Below are positions 52,548-61,177 of a stretch of DNA of 64,000 nucleotides, one piece after another (position 1 is the first letter of the stretch; each line of letters begins with the position of its first letter). Source of the stretch: Salinibacterium sp. M195 (GTDB lineage Bacteria > Actinomycetota > Actinomycetes > Actinomycetales > Microbacteriaceae); assembly GCF_019443965.1 (NCBI RefSeq), contig NZ_CP040814.1, positions 434,001-498,000 of the forward strand, in the 5' to 3' direction. The notes beneath the pieces were generated by a model. The model ran no database searches, was not told the origin of the DNA, and was given only the letters and a program-made list of their open reading frames with translations. The translations under genes and the position numbers were made by a program.

Positions 52548-53525
52548 ATGGATTTCTTCGCTTTCTTCAGCACACTTTTGTGGCCGATTAAATGGGTGAT
52601 TGAGGCAATCCTCGTCGCATTCCATACTCTGCTGAGTGCGCTCGGTATGGATGCGAATGCCGGTCTTACCTGGGTGCTCTCGATCGTAGGACTCGTGCTC
52701 GTGGTTCGCGCGGCACTAATTCCTGTCTTCGTGCGCCAGATTAAGAGTCAACGCCGCATGATGGAGGTTGCTCCTCAACTCAAGAAGATCCAGGACAAGT
52801 ACAAAGGCAAGAAGGATCAGTTCTCTCGCGAGGCTATGTCTCGCGAGACGATGGCGATGTACAAGAATGCGGGTACTAACCCCTTTAGCTCTTGTCTCCC
52901 TCTTTTACTCCAGATGCCGATCTTCTTTGGGCTCTTCTCTGTTCTCCGTGAAGCACAACTCGAAGACCGCAGTGCCGGAGTTGGTTTTCTCAATGCCGAT
53001 CTTTCAGAGTCATTCGGCACGTCGTCGCTTTTCGATATAGCTCCGCTGCATCTGGCAATTAGTACTGCCGAAGGCAATGTCGCGGTGATCGTTACCGCGG
53101 TCATCATGGTCATCCTGATGACTGGTTCACAGTTCATTACTCAGCTTCAAATCATGTCGAAGAACCAATCGGCTGAGATGAAAGCTAGCCCCATGTACCG
53201 CCAGCAGCGGATCATGTTGTACCTACTCCCCCTCGTCTTCGCCTTCTCAGGTTTCACCTTCCCTCTCGGCGTGATGTTCTACTGGCTGGTCTCGAACTTC
53301 TGGACCATGGGTCAGCAGTTCCTCGTTATCCGCAATATGCCCACGCCAGGCAGTGAGGCCGCCCTCGCTCGTGAAGCGCGTTTGGCGAAACGCAACCAGC
53401 GCAAGGGAATCATCGAGGAAACTCCGGAATCTGGAGCCATCGTCATTGAAGAACCTCAGAAGCCTCAGCGCGAACAGCCCGTAAGTAAGAACCGTGCAAA
53501 GAAGAAGCAGGGAAAGAAGAAATGA
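52548..53525 (+). CDS. yidC: Membrane protein insertase YidC/Oxa1
   Basis: A 325-residue Gram-positive-type insertase without the large periplasmic domain. It has five hydrophobic segments, the conserved arginine region VRAALIPVFVRQIKSQRRMM on the cytosolic face of helix 2, and NPFSSCLPLLLQMPIFFGLF. The C-terminal 60 residues are lysine-rich and end in KKKQGKKK, expected to contact the ribosome. The stop overlaps jag by 4 nt. Confidence 0.96.
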   Translation: MDFFAFFSTLLWPIKWVIEAILVAFHTLLSALGMDANAGLTWVLSIVGLVLVVRAALIPVFVRQIKSQRRMMEVAPQLKKIQDKYKGKKDQFSREAMSRETMAMYKNAGTNPFSSCLPLLLQMPIFFGLFSVLREAQLEDRSAGVGFLNADLSESFGTSSLFDIAPLHLAISTAEGNVAVIVTAVIMVILMTGSQFITQLQIMSKNQSAEMKASPMYRQQRIMLYLLPLVFAFSGFTFPLGVMFYWLVSNFWTMGQQFLVIRNMPTPGSEAALAREARLAKRNQRKGIIEETPESGAIVIEEPQKPQREQPVSKNRAKKKQGKKK

Positions 53526-54052
53526 CAAACGTTTCTGACACAGACACCACAGCAGTCGAGACTCCTGCTGTTGACGATCGCGCAGACCGCACCTCGGCAC
53601 AGCTGGAGGAAGAGGGCGATATTGCGGCGGACTACATTGAAGAGCTCCTCGACATTGCAGATCTGGATGGAGACATCGAAATTGATGCTCGTGCAGGTCG
53701 CGCTTATATCTCTGTGACATCGAGCGAAGATACGAACCTTCGTGTTTTAGCTCGCCCGGATACCGTCACCGCCTTGCAAGAGTTGACGCGCATTGCTGTA
53801 CAGAATAAGACCGGAGAGTTTTCCCGATTGATTCTGGACATTGGAGGCTCACGAGAGGCACGGGCGGCCGAGCTCTCGAAGCTCGTAGATACCGCAGTGG
53901 CCCGCATCGACGCCGGCGCTGACTCGGCGGCACTCCCCCCAATGTCGTCGTATGAGCGCAAGCTGGTACACGATGTTGTCGCGGAGCGCGGTTTCGTTTC
54001 GCAGTCGAACGGCGAAGGCCGCGACCGCCACACTGTCATTACTCGCGCGTAG
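53522..54052 (+). CDS. jag: KH/R3H RNA-binding protein Jag (KhpB)
   Basis: A 176-residue RNA-binding protein. The first 35 residues are acidic and low complexity. A KH-like region follows (about 45-115) and then a C-terminal R3H domain with SSYERKLVHDVVAERGFV. It is a partner of KhpA in controlling cell elongation genes in other Gram-positives. The TAG stop lies inside the first base pairs of a parS site. Confidence 0.93.
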   Translation: MTNVSDTDTTAVETPAVDDRADRTSAQLEEEGDIAADYIEELLDIADLDGDIEIDARAGRAYISVTSSEDTNLRVLARPDTVTALQELTRIAVQNKTGEFSRLILDIGGSREARAAELSKLVDTAVARIDAGADSAALPPMSSYERKLVHDVVAERGFVSQSNGEGRDRHTVITRA

Positions 54053-54066
54053 TTTCACGTGAAACA
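54051..54066. promoter_or_regulatory. parS: parS site 1
   Basis: AGTTTCACGTGAAACA, matching the 16-bp parS consensus except the first base; the 14-bp palindromic core is perfect. It sits exactly between the jag stop (54050-54052) and the rsmG TTG start (54067). Confidence 0.92.
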
Positions 54067-54702
54067 TTGACCGAAGAATTGGTGCTCGAGCGCGAGCCGG
54101 AGGTCGCCGTACAGTTATTTGGCGATCGGGTCGACCTTGCTCGGCAGTACATCCAGAGCCTCGCTCTTCGTGGAGAAGAGTTGGGTCTGATTGGCCCGCT
54201 TGAGCTTCCGCGGCTGTGGTCTCGGCACATCATCAACTGTGCACTCGTCGCTCCCCTGCTTCGGCCCGGTCTCGTTGGCGATATCGGGAGTGGTGCGGGT
54301 CTTCCGGGTATCGTCTTGGCGATTGCTCGTCCAGATGTGCAGTTCGTTCTTATTGAGCCCATGGAACGTCGTGTTGATTGGCTTCGCGCCGAATCCGCTC
54401 GTCTTGGGCTCGCCAATGTCATCGTCGATCGATCGCGCTCTCAGGATGCTCCATACTCAGAACAGCTGACTCAAATCACGGCGCGAGCTGTGACGGCACT
54501 CTCGAAGCTGATTCCGACGACTGAGCACCTCCTCGCTCCAGGCGGAGAAATGGTCTTCATGAAAGGTGCGCGGATAGACGAAGAGATCGAAGCTGCGTCC
54601 AAGGCCATTCGTAAAGCAGGGTTACGCGACGTTGAGTCTCTCGTCCTTGGTGAGGGAATTACTCCGGAGATCACGAGGGTCTTTCGGGCTAGAGTGGACT
54701 GA
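54067..54702 (+). CDS. rsmG: 16S rRNA (guanine-527-N7) methyltransferase
   Basis: A 211-residue SAM-dependent methyltransferase modifying G527 of 16S rRNA. The SAM-binding motif is DIGSGAGLPGIVLAIARP, preceded by RLWSRHIINCA, which is the RsmG signature. The start is TTG 54067 immediately after parS site 1, leaving no room for a normal ribosome-binding site. Translation may therefore depend on coupling to jag or on a start further in. Confidence 0.94.
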   Translation: MTEELVLEREPEVAVQLFGDRVDLARQYIQSLALRGEELGLIGPLELPRLWSRHIINCALVAPLLRPGLVGDIGSGAGLPGIVLAIARPDVQFVLIEPMERRVDWLRAESARLGLANVIVDRSRSQDAPYSEQLTQITARAVTALSKLIPTTEHLLAPGGEMVFMKGARIDEEIEAASKAIRKAGLRDVESLVLGEGITPEITRVFRARVD

Positions 54703-54760
54703 TTCGATTGCGCTCCTAGTTATCGCATCTTCTCCCCCTTTTCAGCTCCATCAGAGAGAA

Positions 54761-54776
54761 AGTTTCACGTGAAACA
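54761..54776. promoter_or_regulatory. parS: parS site 2
   Basis: AGTTTCACGTGAAACA with a perfect 14-bp core. The GTG start codon of parA (54769-54771) is part of the palindrome. Confidence 0.92.
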
Positions 54777-55686
54777 TCCCGAACGCGAAGTCAACGAACA
54801 GAGCAAGTCGTTCGATGAAACAACGCCGCTGGCGCGGGAGATTGCGGAACTTACTCGGCGTCGCCGAGCGGTGGCTGATGCAGCATTGCCACTCCCACCG
54901 CGTCCGCGAGTGTTCACTGTCGCCAATCAAAAGGGCGGTGTCGGCAAGACGACATCAACGGTCAACCTTGCCGCTGCTCTGGCACGCACGGGAGCGCGCG
55001 TATTGGTTATTGACCTAGACCCGCAGGGAAACGCCTCCACTGCACTTGGTGTAGAACACCGCTCAGAAACACCGAGTGTCTACGATGTGATTATCGGCGA
55101 CGTGCCAATGGCTGATGTGGTGCAGAAGAGCCCAGAGTTTGCGGCGCTCTATTGTGTTCCGGCCACGATTCATCTTGCCGGCGCCGAGATCGAACTAGTG
55201 TCTTTGGTTGCTCGAGAGCAACGTTTGCGTTCTGCGCTCGATCAGTTTCTCCTCGACTCCCCCGATTCGTACCACTACGTTTTCATCGATTGCCCGCCGT
55301 CGCTGGGGCTCTTGACCATAAATGCCTTCGTTGCTGCTCAGGAGGTGCTCATTCCTATTCAGTGTGAGTACTATGCGCTCGAAGGGTTGAGCCAGTTGCT
55401 CAACAACATCAAGCTCATCGAACGCCATCTCAATCCGAAGCTTCGGGTCTCTACGATCCTGATGACGATGTACGACTCCCGAACGAATCTTGCCAACCAA
55501 GTGGTTGACGACGTTCGGGAACATTTTCCCAATCAGGTTCTCACCACAGTGATCCCACGATCAGTACGAATCTCTGAGGCACCAAGCTACGGCCAGAGTG
55601 TCATCAGTTACGACCAGAACTCCCCCGGCTCGCTCTCATATCTTGAGGCGGCAGCGGAGATTGCACACCGAGGAGCACCCCAATAA
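54769..55686 (+). CDS. parA: Chromosome partitioning ATPase ParA
   Basis: A 305-residue Walker-type ATPase that, with ParB-parS, segregates newly replicated origins. The deviant Walker A is KGGVGKTT at 55-62, and downstream motifs include VIDLDPQGNAS and VFIDCPPSLGLLT. Residues 1-48 are a charged N-terminal extension. Start at GTG 54769, which lies inside parS site 2, with a GAGAGAAAG purine stretch just before. The stop overlaps the parB start by 1 nt. Confidence 0.96.
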   Translation: MKHPEREVNEQSKSFDETTPLAREIAELTRRRRAVADAALPLPPRPRVFTVANQKGGVGKTTSTVNLAAALARTGARVLVIDLDPQGNASTALGVEHRSETPSVYDVIIGDVPMADVVQKSPEFAALYCVPATIHLAGAEIELVSLVAREQRLRSALDQFLLDSPDSYHYVFIDCPPSLGLLTINAFVAAQEVLIPIQCEYYALEGLSQLLNNIKLIERHLNPKLRVSTILMTMYDSRTNLANQVVDDVREHFPNQVLTTVIPRSVRISEAPSYGQSVISYDQNSPGSLSYLEAAAEIAHRGAPQ

Positions 55687-56636
55687 TGGCAGCACCCAAG
55701 CGCACCGGACTCGGGCGAGGTATTGGCGCTCTAATTCCTGCATCGGATGAGAACGAGCAACGGCCGGTTGATGTCTTCTTTCCCACTGGCGAGGCTCCGA
55801 CAGAGAAACTTCGTTCGGTTCCTGGTGCGCGCCTAGCGAGCCTCTCCCCTCTCGACATCGTCCCCAACTCACGTCAGCCACGTACCGAGTTTCGCGAAGA
55901 AGAGCTGTCGGAACTCATCGTCTCGATCAGAGAAGTTGGCGTACTTCAGCCTATTGTTGTGCGCCTGCTGGCGGGGGCCGTGGAGGGTGAGCCCCAGTAC
56001 GAACTCATCATGGGTGAGCGACGACTTCGAGCGAGCAAGCATCTTGGACTTGCCACGATTCCTGCGGTTATCAAAAGCACCGCGGACGAAGACATGCTTC
56101 GCGATGCTCTCTTGGAGAATCTCCACCGCGCAAACCTCAACCCGCTCGAAGAGGCGTCGGCCTATCAGCAACTGTTAGCGGACTTCGGCATCACCCAGGA
56201 GCAGCTTGCAGAGCGAATTGGTCGTTCTCGCCCCCAAATTACTAACACATTGCGTCTTTTGAGGCTTCCAGAAAGCGTTCAGCGCCGCGTTGCTGCTGGA
56301 GTTCTGACCGCTGGGCACGCTCGAGCGCTCCTATCGCTTCCTGACGCCGCCGGAATGGAGCGCTTGGCGGACAAAATCGTCAACGAAGAGCTTTCAGTGC
56401 GCGCTGCTGAGGCCGCGGCTGGGTCCCTTTCGACCAAACCCCCTCGTGTTAAGCCTTCGCGGGGAAAGAAGCAGGGCCCTCTCGACGAAATAGCGGAGCG
56501 TCTCGCTGATCGCCTCAACACTCGAGTCAAGGTGACTTTGGGTGCGAGTAAGGGGCAAGTAGTAATCGACTTTGCGACTGTTGCAGATCTCAATCGAATT
56601 CTCGAAGAACTCGGCGATACTGGCTTCAACCGCTAG
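55686..56636 (+). CDS. parB: Chromosome partitioning protein ParB
   Basis: A 316-residue CTP-dependent clamp that binds parS. It has the ParA-activating N-terminal peptide (GLGRGIGALIP), the CTP-binding ParB domain with GERRLRASK at 110-118 and RDALLENLHRANLNPLEEA, the helix-turn-helix at about 168-190 (TQEQLAERIGRSRPQITNTLR), and the C-terminal dimer domain. It overlaps parA by 1 nt. Confidence 0.97.
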   Translation: MAAPKRTGLGRGIGALIPASDENEQRPVDVFFPTGEAPTEKLRSVPGARLASLSPLDIVPNSRQPRTEFREEELSELIVSIREVGVLQPIVVRLLAGAVEGEPQYELIMGERRLRASKHLGLATIPAVIKSTADEDMLRDALLENLHRANLNPLEEASAYQQLLADFGITQEQLAERIGRSRPQITNTLRLLRLPESVQRRVAAGVLTAGHARALLSLPDAAGMERLADKIVNEELSVRAAEAAAGSLSTKPPRVKPSRGKKQGPLDEIAERLADRLNTRVKVTLGASKGQVVIDFATVADLNRILEELGDTGFNR

Positions 56637-56809
56637 TTCGTTCCGTGGTGAGGCGTTCTGTGGTGCCGCATTCTGACGAGTTGTGTTTGCACGACGACCC
56701 GCTGGCGCGCGAAGCAGTCGGCTCTATCTTGCGTCCTTAATCTGGCGTGATTTCTCGGTCCTCACCGAGTTCGTATTCCTGCCGGATCAACGCCTCCCCG
56801 CCTTTCGTG

Positions 56810-56915
<106 letters not shown>

Positions 56916-57208
56916 GGTGCCCCCTTCTCCCGCGACTCGTGTGACCAAGTGCTCCGGGCGCGTTGGGGCGTTCTTGACGCGACAGCTGTACCGCGTCCAC
57001 CCGCTTCCGCCCGTCAGCCCGAGTGCCCGAGTGATGCGGGGGTCATTCTCGACACCTTATCCCGGCGGCACACCGAAGGTTCGCTTGGCCCGAATCGGGG
57101 CGCGGTACGAAGAGTGTACTGATGCCGGAACACAGTGAAGTTCTACATGGTCGCGCACAATGCCAGTTCTCTCCGCCGAGTTTCATCGCCATAAGGAGTC
57201 CGGCTCTA

Positions 57209-57224
57209 TGTTTCACGTGAAACT
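57209..57224. promoter_or_regulatory. parS: parS site 3
   Basis: TGTTTCACGTGAAACT, 15 of 16 consensus positions, perfect 14-bp core, in the gene-free region after parB. Confidence 0.93.
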
Positions 57225-57252
57225 ATGTGGCGCGAGCAAGTTTTGGTGCCAA

Positions 57253-57268
57253 TGTTTCACGTGAAACC
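57253..57268. promoter_or_regulatory. parS: parS site 4
   Basis: TGTTTCACGTGAAACC, 15 of 16 consensus positions, perfect 14-bp core, 44 bp (centre to centre) from site 3. Confidence 0.93.
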
Positions 57269-57328
57269 AAGAAGTTGGAATTTCGCGAGAACGCCGGTAG
57301 CGAGCTGTGCTGCTGGCGAGGACAGTTG

Positions 57329-58282
57329 TTATGGACCTTCGATTGCCGCGTCGGCGAGAGCGGCATAAACCCAACCTAAGTCGTGTCCTGCAGCAATGAG
57401 CGCTTGGGGCAGAATCGACGTTTCTGTAAGGCCGGGAAGCACGTTTGCTTCAAGGAACCAAGGCGTTCCGGCGCCGTCGAGAATGAGGTCTACGCGGGAA
57501 AGGTGTCGAAGCCCCAGAGCAGAATGGGCGGCCAGAGCCGCTTCTGCCGCGCGGTCGGCGTGTTCCCGGGCGATTCTTGCAGGCGTGTAAAAGCGCGTCT
57601 GACCAGCATTATAGCGAGCCTCGAAAGTGTAGGCACCCGTCACAGGCTCAATTTCAACAGCGGGAAGCGCAACAGGTCCCATGCCGCTGTCGAGCACGCC
57701 AATGGCAATTTCGACTCCGGTGATTCGTTGCTCGACAAGGGCAACATCACAGTAGTTGTACGCATTGACCATGGCTCGAGGAAGGTCTGCACGATCGGTG
57801 ACTATCGACACACCTTGTGCTGATCCGCCCTGTGCCGGCTTCACAACCAACTCCCCCGACAGCTCATCGGCGAGCTCGTCAAGAATGCTGTGCGCGCCTA
57901 GCTCGCGAAACGAGTCGCGAGAGAGCGCAATCGACAATGGCGTACGGACATCTACGCGCGAAACCAAAGCCTTCGCGGTTGGTTTGTCCCAGGCGAGTCG
58001 GGCGGCATCGGCCCGCGAACCGACGTAGGGAACGCCGATGAGGTCGAGGAGACCGCGCAATGCGCCGTCTTCTCCGCTAGCACCGTGCAGCGCTGGCCAC
58101 ACCACATCTGGTTTGTTCTCGCGGAGGTACGGAAGCAGGCCAGCATCCGGGTCACGCAGCTCAACTTGTTTGCCCTGAGCACGCAGTCCATCGGCTACCC
58201 GGCGGCCAGAACGCAGCGAAACATCACGTTCGTGGGAAATTCCGCCGGCAAGAACCAGTACGCGGGTGGGTGAAGCGTTCAT
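57329..58282 (-). CDS. D-alanine-D-alanine ligase-like ATP-grasp protein
   Basis: A 317-residue ATP-grasp enzyme. The N-terminal part has VLVLAGGISHERDVSLRSG and WPALHGASGEDGALRGLLDLIGVPYVG, the Ddl pattern. The ATP-grasp part includes VVKPAQGGSAQGVS, FLEANVLPGLTE and the metal-binding DLILDG region. It probably makes D-Ala-D-Ala or a related dipeptide for peptidoglycan. The location beside parB, separate from mur genes, is common in Microbacteriaceae, where a second Ddl often exists, so it may not be the housekeeping copy. Confidence 0.85.
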   Translation of the reverse strand: MNASPTRVLVLAGGISHERDVSLRSGRRVADGLRAQGKQVELRDPDAGLLPYLRENKPDVVWPALHGASGEDGALRGLLDLIGVPYVGSRADAARLAWDKPTAKALVSRVDVRTPLSIALSRDSFRELGAHSILDELADELSGELVVKPAQGGSAQGVSIVTDRADLPRAMVNAYNYCDVALVEQRITGVEIAIGVLDSGMGPVALPAVEIEPVTGAYTFEARYNAGQTRFYTPARIAREHADRAAEAALAAHSALGLRHLSRVDLILDGAGTPWFLEANVLPGLTETSILPQALIAAGHDLGWVYAALADAAIEGP

Positions 58283-58288
58283 GGTGTC

Positions 58289-59593
58289 CTAGCTGAGGTT
58301 GGCTGGAGGGTTAATCATTGATGGTGCAGGCGGCGCGATCGTGAGTGGCGCAGTCTGGGAGAACGTGTTGAGCAACTCGAGCTCACCATTTACTACCGTA
58401 GACAGACGGCGAATGCCCTCACGGATGAAATCTGGAGTCGGGTAGCAGAAGGAGAGTCGCATATTGCTGCGGCCGTTACCGTCCGCATAGAACGCGGTTC
58501 CTGGCGTGTAAGCGACCAGTTCCTTTACAGCGCGCGGCAACATTGACTTTGAATCGAGGTTGTCGGGAAGCGTCACCCAGATGTAAAAGCCGCCATTGGG
58601 GACCGTCCACGTTAAATCGGGGAGGTAGTTATCGAGGGCGTCGAGCATTGCGTCGCGTCTTTCACGGTAAACACCGCGGAACGTGTCGATCTGCCCCTTC
58701 CAGTCGGCAACAGTCATGTACTCGCTGATGATGTTCTGGGTGAACGAACTCGGGGAAAGTACGGCGGCCTCATTCGCTAAAATGAGTTTTTCTCTTATGG
58801 CATGCGGTGCGAGAACCCAACCCACTCGAAATCCAGGGGCCAGGGTCTTCGAGAAGGTGCCGAGGTAAACAACGCCATCCTCTTCGACTGAGCGCATCGC
58901 ATGCGGTGGAGGACCATCAAAGTAGAGCAGCCCGTAGGGGTTATCTTCGAGCACCAAAATGCCGTTTTCACGCGCAATCTCCAGCACCTCGAGACGGCGC
59001 TGCCAACTGAGGGTTACACCAGCGGGATTGCTGAACGTGGGAACCGTGTACAGAAACTTGATGGTCTTGCCTGCAGCGCGCAGTGAGGCAATATGAGCGC
59101 GCAGTGAGTCAGGAATCAGGCCAAACTCATCCATCTCCACGTGGGTAATCTCGGCTTGGAACGATTTGAAAACGACCATTGCCGTTACATAGCTTGGACC
59201 CTCGGCAACAACGACGTCACCAGGATTGATGAAAAGCTTCGTCACGAGCTCCAGTGCATGCTGCGACCCTGTGGTGACGACGACGTCATCCACGCTTGCA
59301 CGGATGCCTTCAAGGGCCATAACCTCAAGGATTTGCTCGCGGAGTGCAGGCAGCCCCTGCCCAGACCCATACTGCAGCGCAGCGGGGCCGCGGTCGCGCA
59401 TTACTCGATCGATGGATTCGGTGATGAGTTCCTGAGGCAGCGCCGAGACGTACGGCATTCCCCCGGCGAGCGAAACGACCTCTGGCCGTGAGGCCACGGC
59501 AAACAACGCTCGAACTTCAGAGACCGCGAGCCCGGAGGCGCGGTCAGCGTAGTGGTCGAACCACTGGTCGAGGTTGTTTGGCTGTGTTGTCAT
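58289..59593 (-). CDS. PLP-dependent aminotransferase, 2-aminoadipate/MocR-like fold type I
   Basis: A 434-residue fold-type I aminotransferase. Features are GSQHALELVTKLFINPGDVV, the cofactor-contacting PTFSNPAG and the PLP lysine in LGTFSKTLAPGFRVGW. There is no GntR-type helix-turn-helix at the N-terminus, so it is an enzyme rather than a MocR regulator. Start taken at ATG 59593 (MTTQPNNLDQWFDHYAD); the frame extends 18 codons further without family similarity. Substrate is not determined. It lies 6 nt upstream of the ligase gene in the same direction. Confidence 0.88.
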   Translation of the reverse strand: MTTQPNNLDQWFDHYADRASGLAVSEVRALFAVASRPEVVSLAGGMPYVSALPQELITESIDRVMRDRGPAALQYGSGQGLPALREQILEVMALEGIRASVDDVVVTTGSQHALELVTKLFINPGDVVVAEGPSYVTAMVVFKSFQAEITHVEMDEFGLIPDSLRAHIASLRAAGKTIKFLYTVPTFSNPAGVTLSWQRRLEVLEIARENGILVLEDNPYGLLYFDGPPPHAMRSVEEDGVVYLGTFSKTLAPGFRVGWVLAPHAIREKLILANEAAVLSPSSFTQNIISEYMTVADWKGQIDTFRGVYRERRDAMLDALDNYLPDLTWTVPNGGFYIWVTLPDNLDSKSMLPRAVKELVAYTPGTAFYADGNGRSNMRLSFCYPTPDFIREGIRRLSTVVNGELELLNTFSQTAPLTIAPPAPSMINPPANLS

Positions 59594-59831
59594 GGGCAGT
59601 CCCGTTCGGTTGGCTTTAAACAATAGGCGCTTGGCGCCGGGGACCATAAATCGAGCAAAAAATTACAACCGAAGCGGCGAGCGAGCGATCCAGTGCGGCG
59701 CTCCGAACACCTTTTACGTGCGCCCGCCGGATACTCGTGGTTCCCTCATAGGTTCTTGCGGCATTGTGGGTCCGAAACAGTCTCACGGCCGCACTTTACG
59801 CCAGCATCCGACGATCAGAATGAGGTCACCA

Positions 59832-60776
59832 ATGAACGCTCGCGCCACCTGGACAGAACGCGAGATTGGAGACCTCGGCGGAAAGGTTGCGATCGTCACC
59901 GGCGCTAACTCCGGGCTCGGTTTCGAAACGAGCCGTGCCCTTCTCAAAGCAGGGGCCCATGTCGTGATGACGATGCGCACCACGGAGAAAGCGGACGCCG
60001 CACACAAAGCCTTGAGCGACGAACTAGGCCCGGTCTCTCTGGAGACCATGCTGCTCGACCTCGCCGACCTCGAGTCCATCAGGCGATTTGGGGAGATGTT
60101 TCACGGGAAACATTCACAGCTTGACCTGCTGGTTAACAACGCCGGAATCATGATGACGGATGCCCAACTCACCATCGATGGTTTCGAATCGCAGCTCGGC
60201 ACGAACCACCTGGGACACTTCGCGCTCACCGGACATCTGATGGACATCATTGCGGCCACTCCTGGTGCCCGCGTCGTGACTCTCTCAAGCTTGGCGCATC
60301 GTTGGGGTTTTATGGAGTTTGGCAACCTCATGTTTCAGAACGGGTCGTACACCCCTCGAGCGGCGTACGGTCGATCCAAATTGGCCAATCTTCTGTTCAC
60401 CTATGAGCTCCAACGCCGATTTGAGGCTGCGGGAGTCGACGCAATGTCGGTTGCAGCGCATCCGGGAACTGCGGGCACGGGCTTGGCTGACCATCTCTTC
60501 AACCGCTGGTACCTTCAGCCCCTTAAATCTTTAGTCTTTTTGGGCATTCAGACACCCAAGCAGGGCTCGCGGCCTTCCCTGCGCGCGGCAACTGATCCCA
60601 CCGCTGTAGGTGGGGACTTTTTTGGTCCCTCAGGGCGCAAGGAGTACCGCGGCGCTCCTGTGCGAGTGGCATCGAACGCCGCATCGCACTCTGAGATCGA
60701 TGCAACAAAGCTGTGGACAGAATCCGAACGCCTTACCGGCGTTAAATACGAAAACCTCCGCACATCCACCAAATAG
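59832..60776 (+). CDS. Short-chain dehydrogenase/reductase with embedded parS-like site
   Basis: A 314-residue SDR resembling retinol dehydrogenase/protochlorophyllide reductase-type oxidoreductases. The NAD(P) motif is TGANSGLG, with NNAGIM in the middle, and the catalytic Tyr-x3-Lys is in YGRSKLAN. Start at ATG 59832 after an AGGT purine stretch; a longer frame to 59574 runs into the aminotransferase. Codons at about residues 89-94 (MFHGKH) are written by a parS-like 16-mer. It is the only rightward gene between the ligase and trxA and interrupts the usual order here. Confidence 0.85.
   Translation: MNARATWTEREIGDLGGKVAIVTGANSGLGFETSRALLKAGAHVVMTMRTTEKADAAHKALSDELGPVSLETMLLDLADLESIRRFGEMFHGKHSQLDLLVNNAGIMMTDAQLTIDGFESQLGTNHLGHFALTGHLMDIIAATPGARVVTLSSLAHRWGFMEFGNLMFQNGSYTPRAAYGRSKLANLLFTYELQRRFEAAGVDAMSVAAHPGTAGTGLADHLFNRWYLQPLKSLVFLGIQTPKQGSRPSLRAATDPTAVGGDFFGPSGRKEYRGAPVRVASNAASHSEIDATKLWTESERLTGVKYENLRTSTK
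60097..60112. promoter_or_regulatory. parS: parS-like site 5, inside the SDR gene
   Basis: TGTTTCACGGGAAACA, 15 of 16 consensus positions, the mismatch being a G in the central CACGTG. In the reading frame it encodes MFHGKH. It probably still binds ParB, though more weakly. Confidence 0.6.
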
Positions 60777-60790
60777 TGGACGTGCGGAGG
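60755..60790 (-). terminator. trxA terminator overlapping the SDR 3' end
   Basis: 15-bp stem with one A-C mismatch (60755-60769 with 60776-60790), 6-nt loop, TTTT on the minus strand. It ends the leftward trxA transcript and uses the last codons of the convergent SDR gene. Confidence 0.7.
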
Positions 60791-60810
60791 CCGTCGAATT
60801 CAGACCAGCT

Positions 60811-61137
60811 TTAGGCCAAGAACTCCGCGAGATCTGACTCAAGGGCGGGCTTCGGCTTTGCGCCGATAACAGTCTTGACGACCTCTCCACCGCGGAATAC
60901 CTTCATCGCCGGGATGGACGTGATCTGGTACTTCATCGCCATCTGGGGGTTGTCGTCAACGTTGAGCTTGACGATCTTGATCTTGTCGGCGTGCTCGCTA
61001 GCGATCTGATCGAGGATCGGACCAACCTGACGACAGGGACCACACCACTCGGCCCAAAAGTCCACCATGATGGTGTCTTCTGAGTTGAGGACGAGCTCCT
61101 CGAAGTTTGCGTCGGTGACTTCTGTTGCTGCTGACAT
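60811..61137 (-). CDS. trxA: Thioredoxin
   Basis: A 108-residue thioredoxin with the redox motif WCGPC (C32, C35), the preceding DFWAEW, and the cis-proline loop TSIPAMKVF. It reduces protein disulfides using TrxB. It lies 40 nt after trxB. Confidence 0.96.
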   Translation of the reverse strand: MSAATEVTDANFEELVLNSEDTIMVDFWAEWCGPCRQVGPILDQIASEHADKIKIVKLNVDDNPQMAMKYQITSIPAMKVFRGGEVVKTVIGAKPKPALESDLAEFLA

Positions 61138-61177
61138 CGTGTATTTCCTTTGTTCGTGGGAGTGAATAGAAGAGTGA

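Noticed and set aside
56917..57138. 73-codon frame after parB
   Set aside because: No ribosome-binding site, high Pro/Arg/Ser composition, and it begins at the edge of the repeat block.
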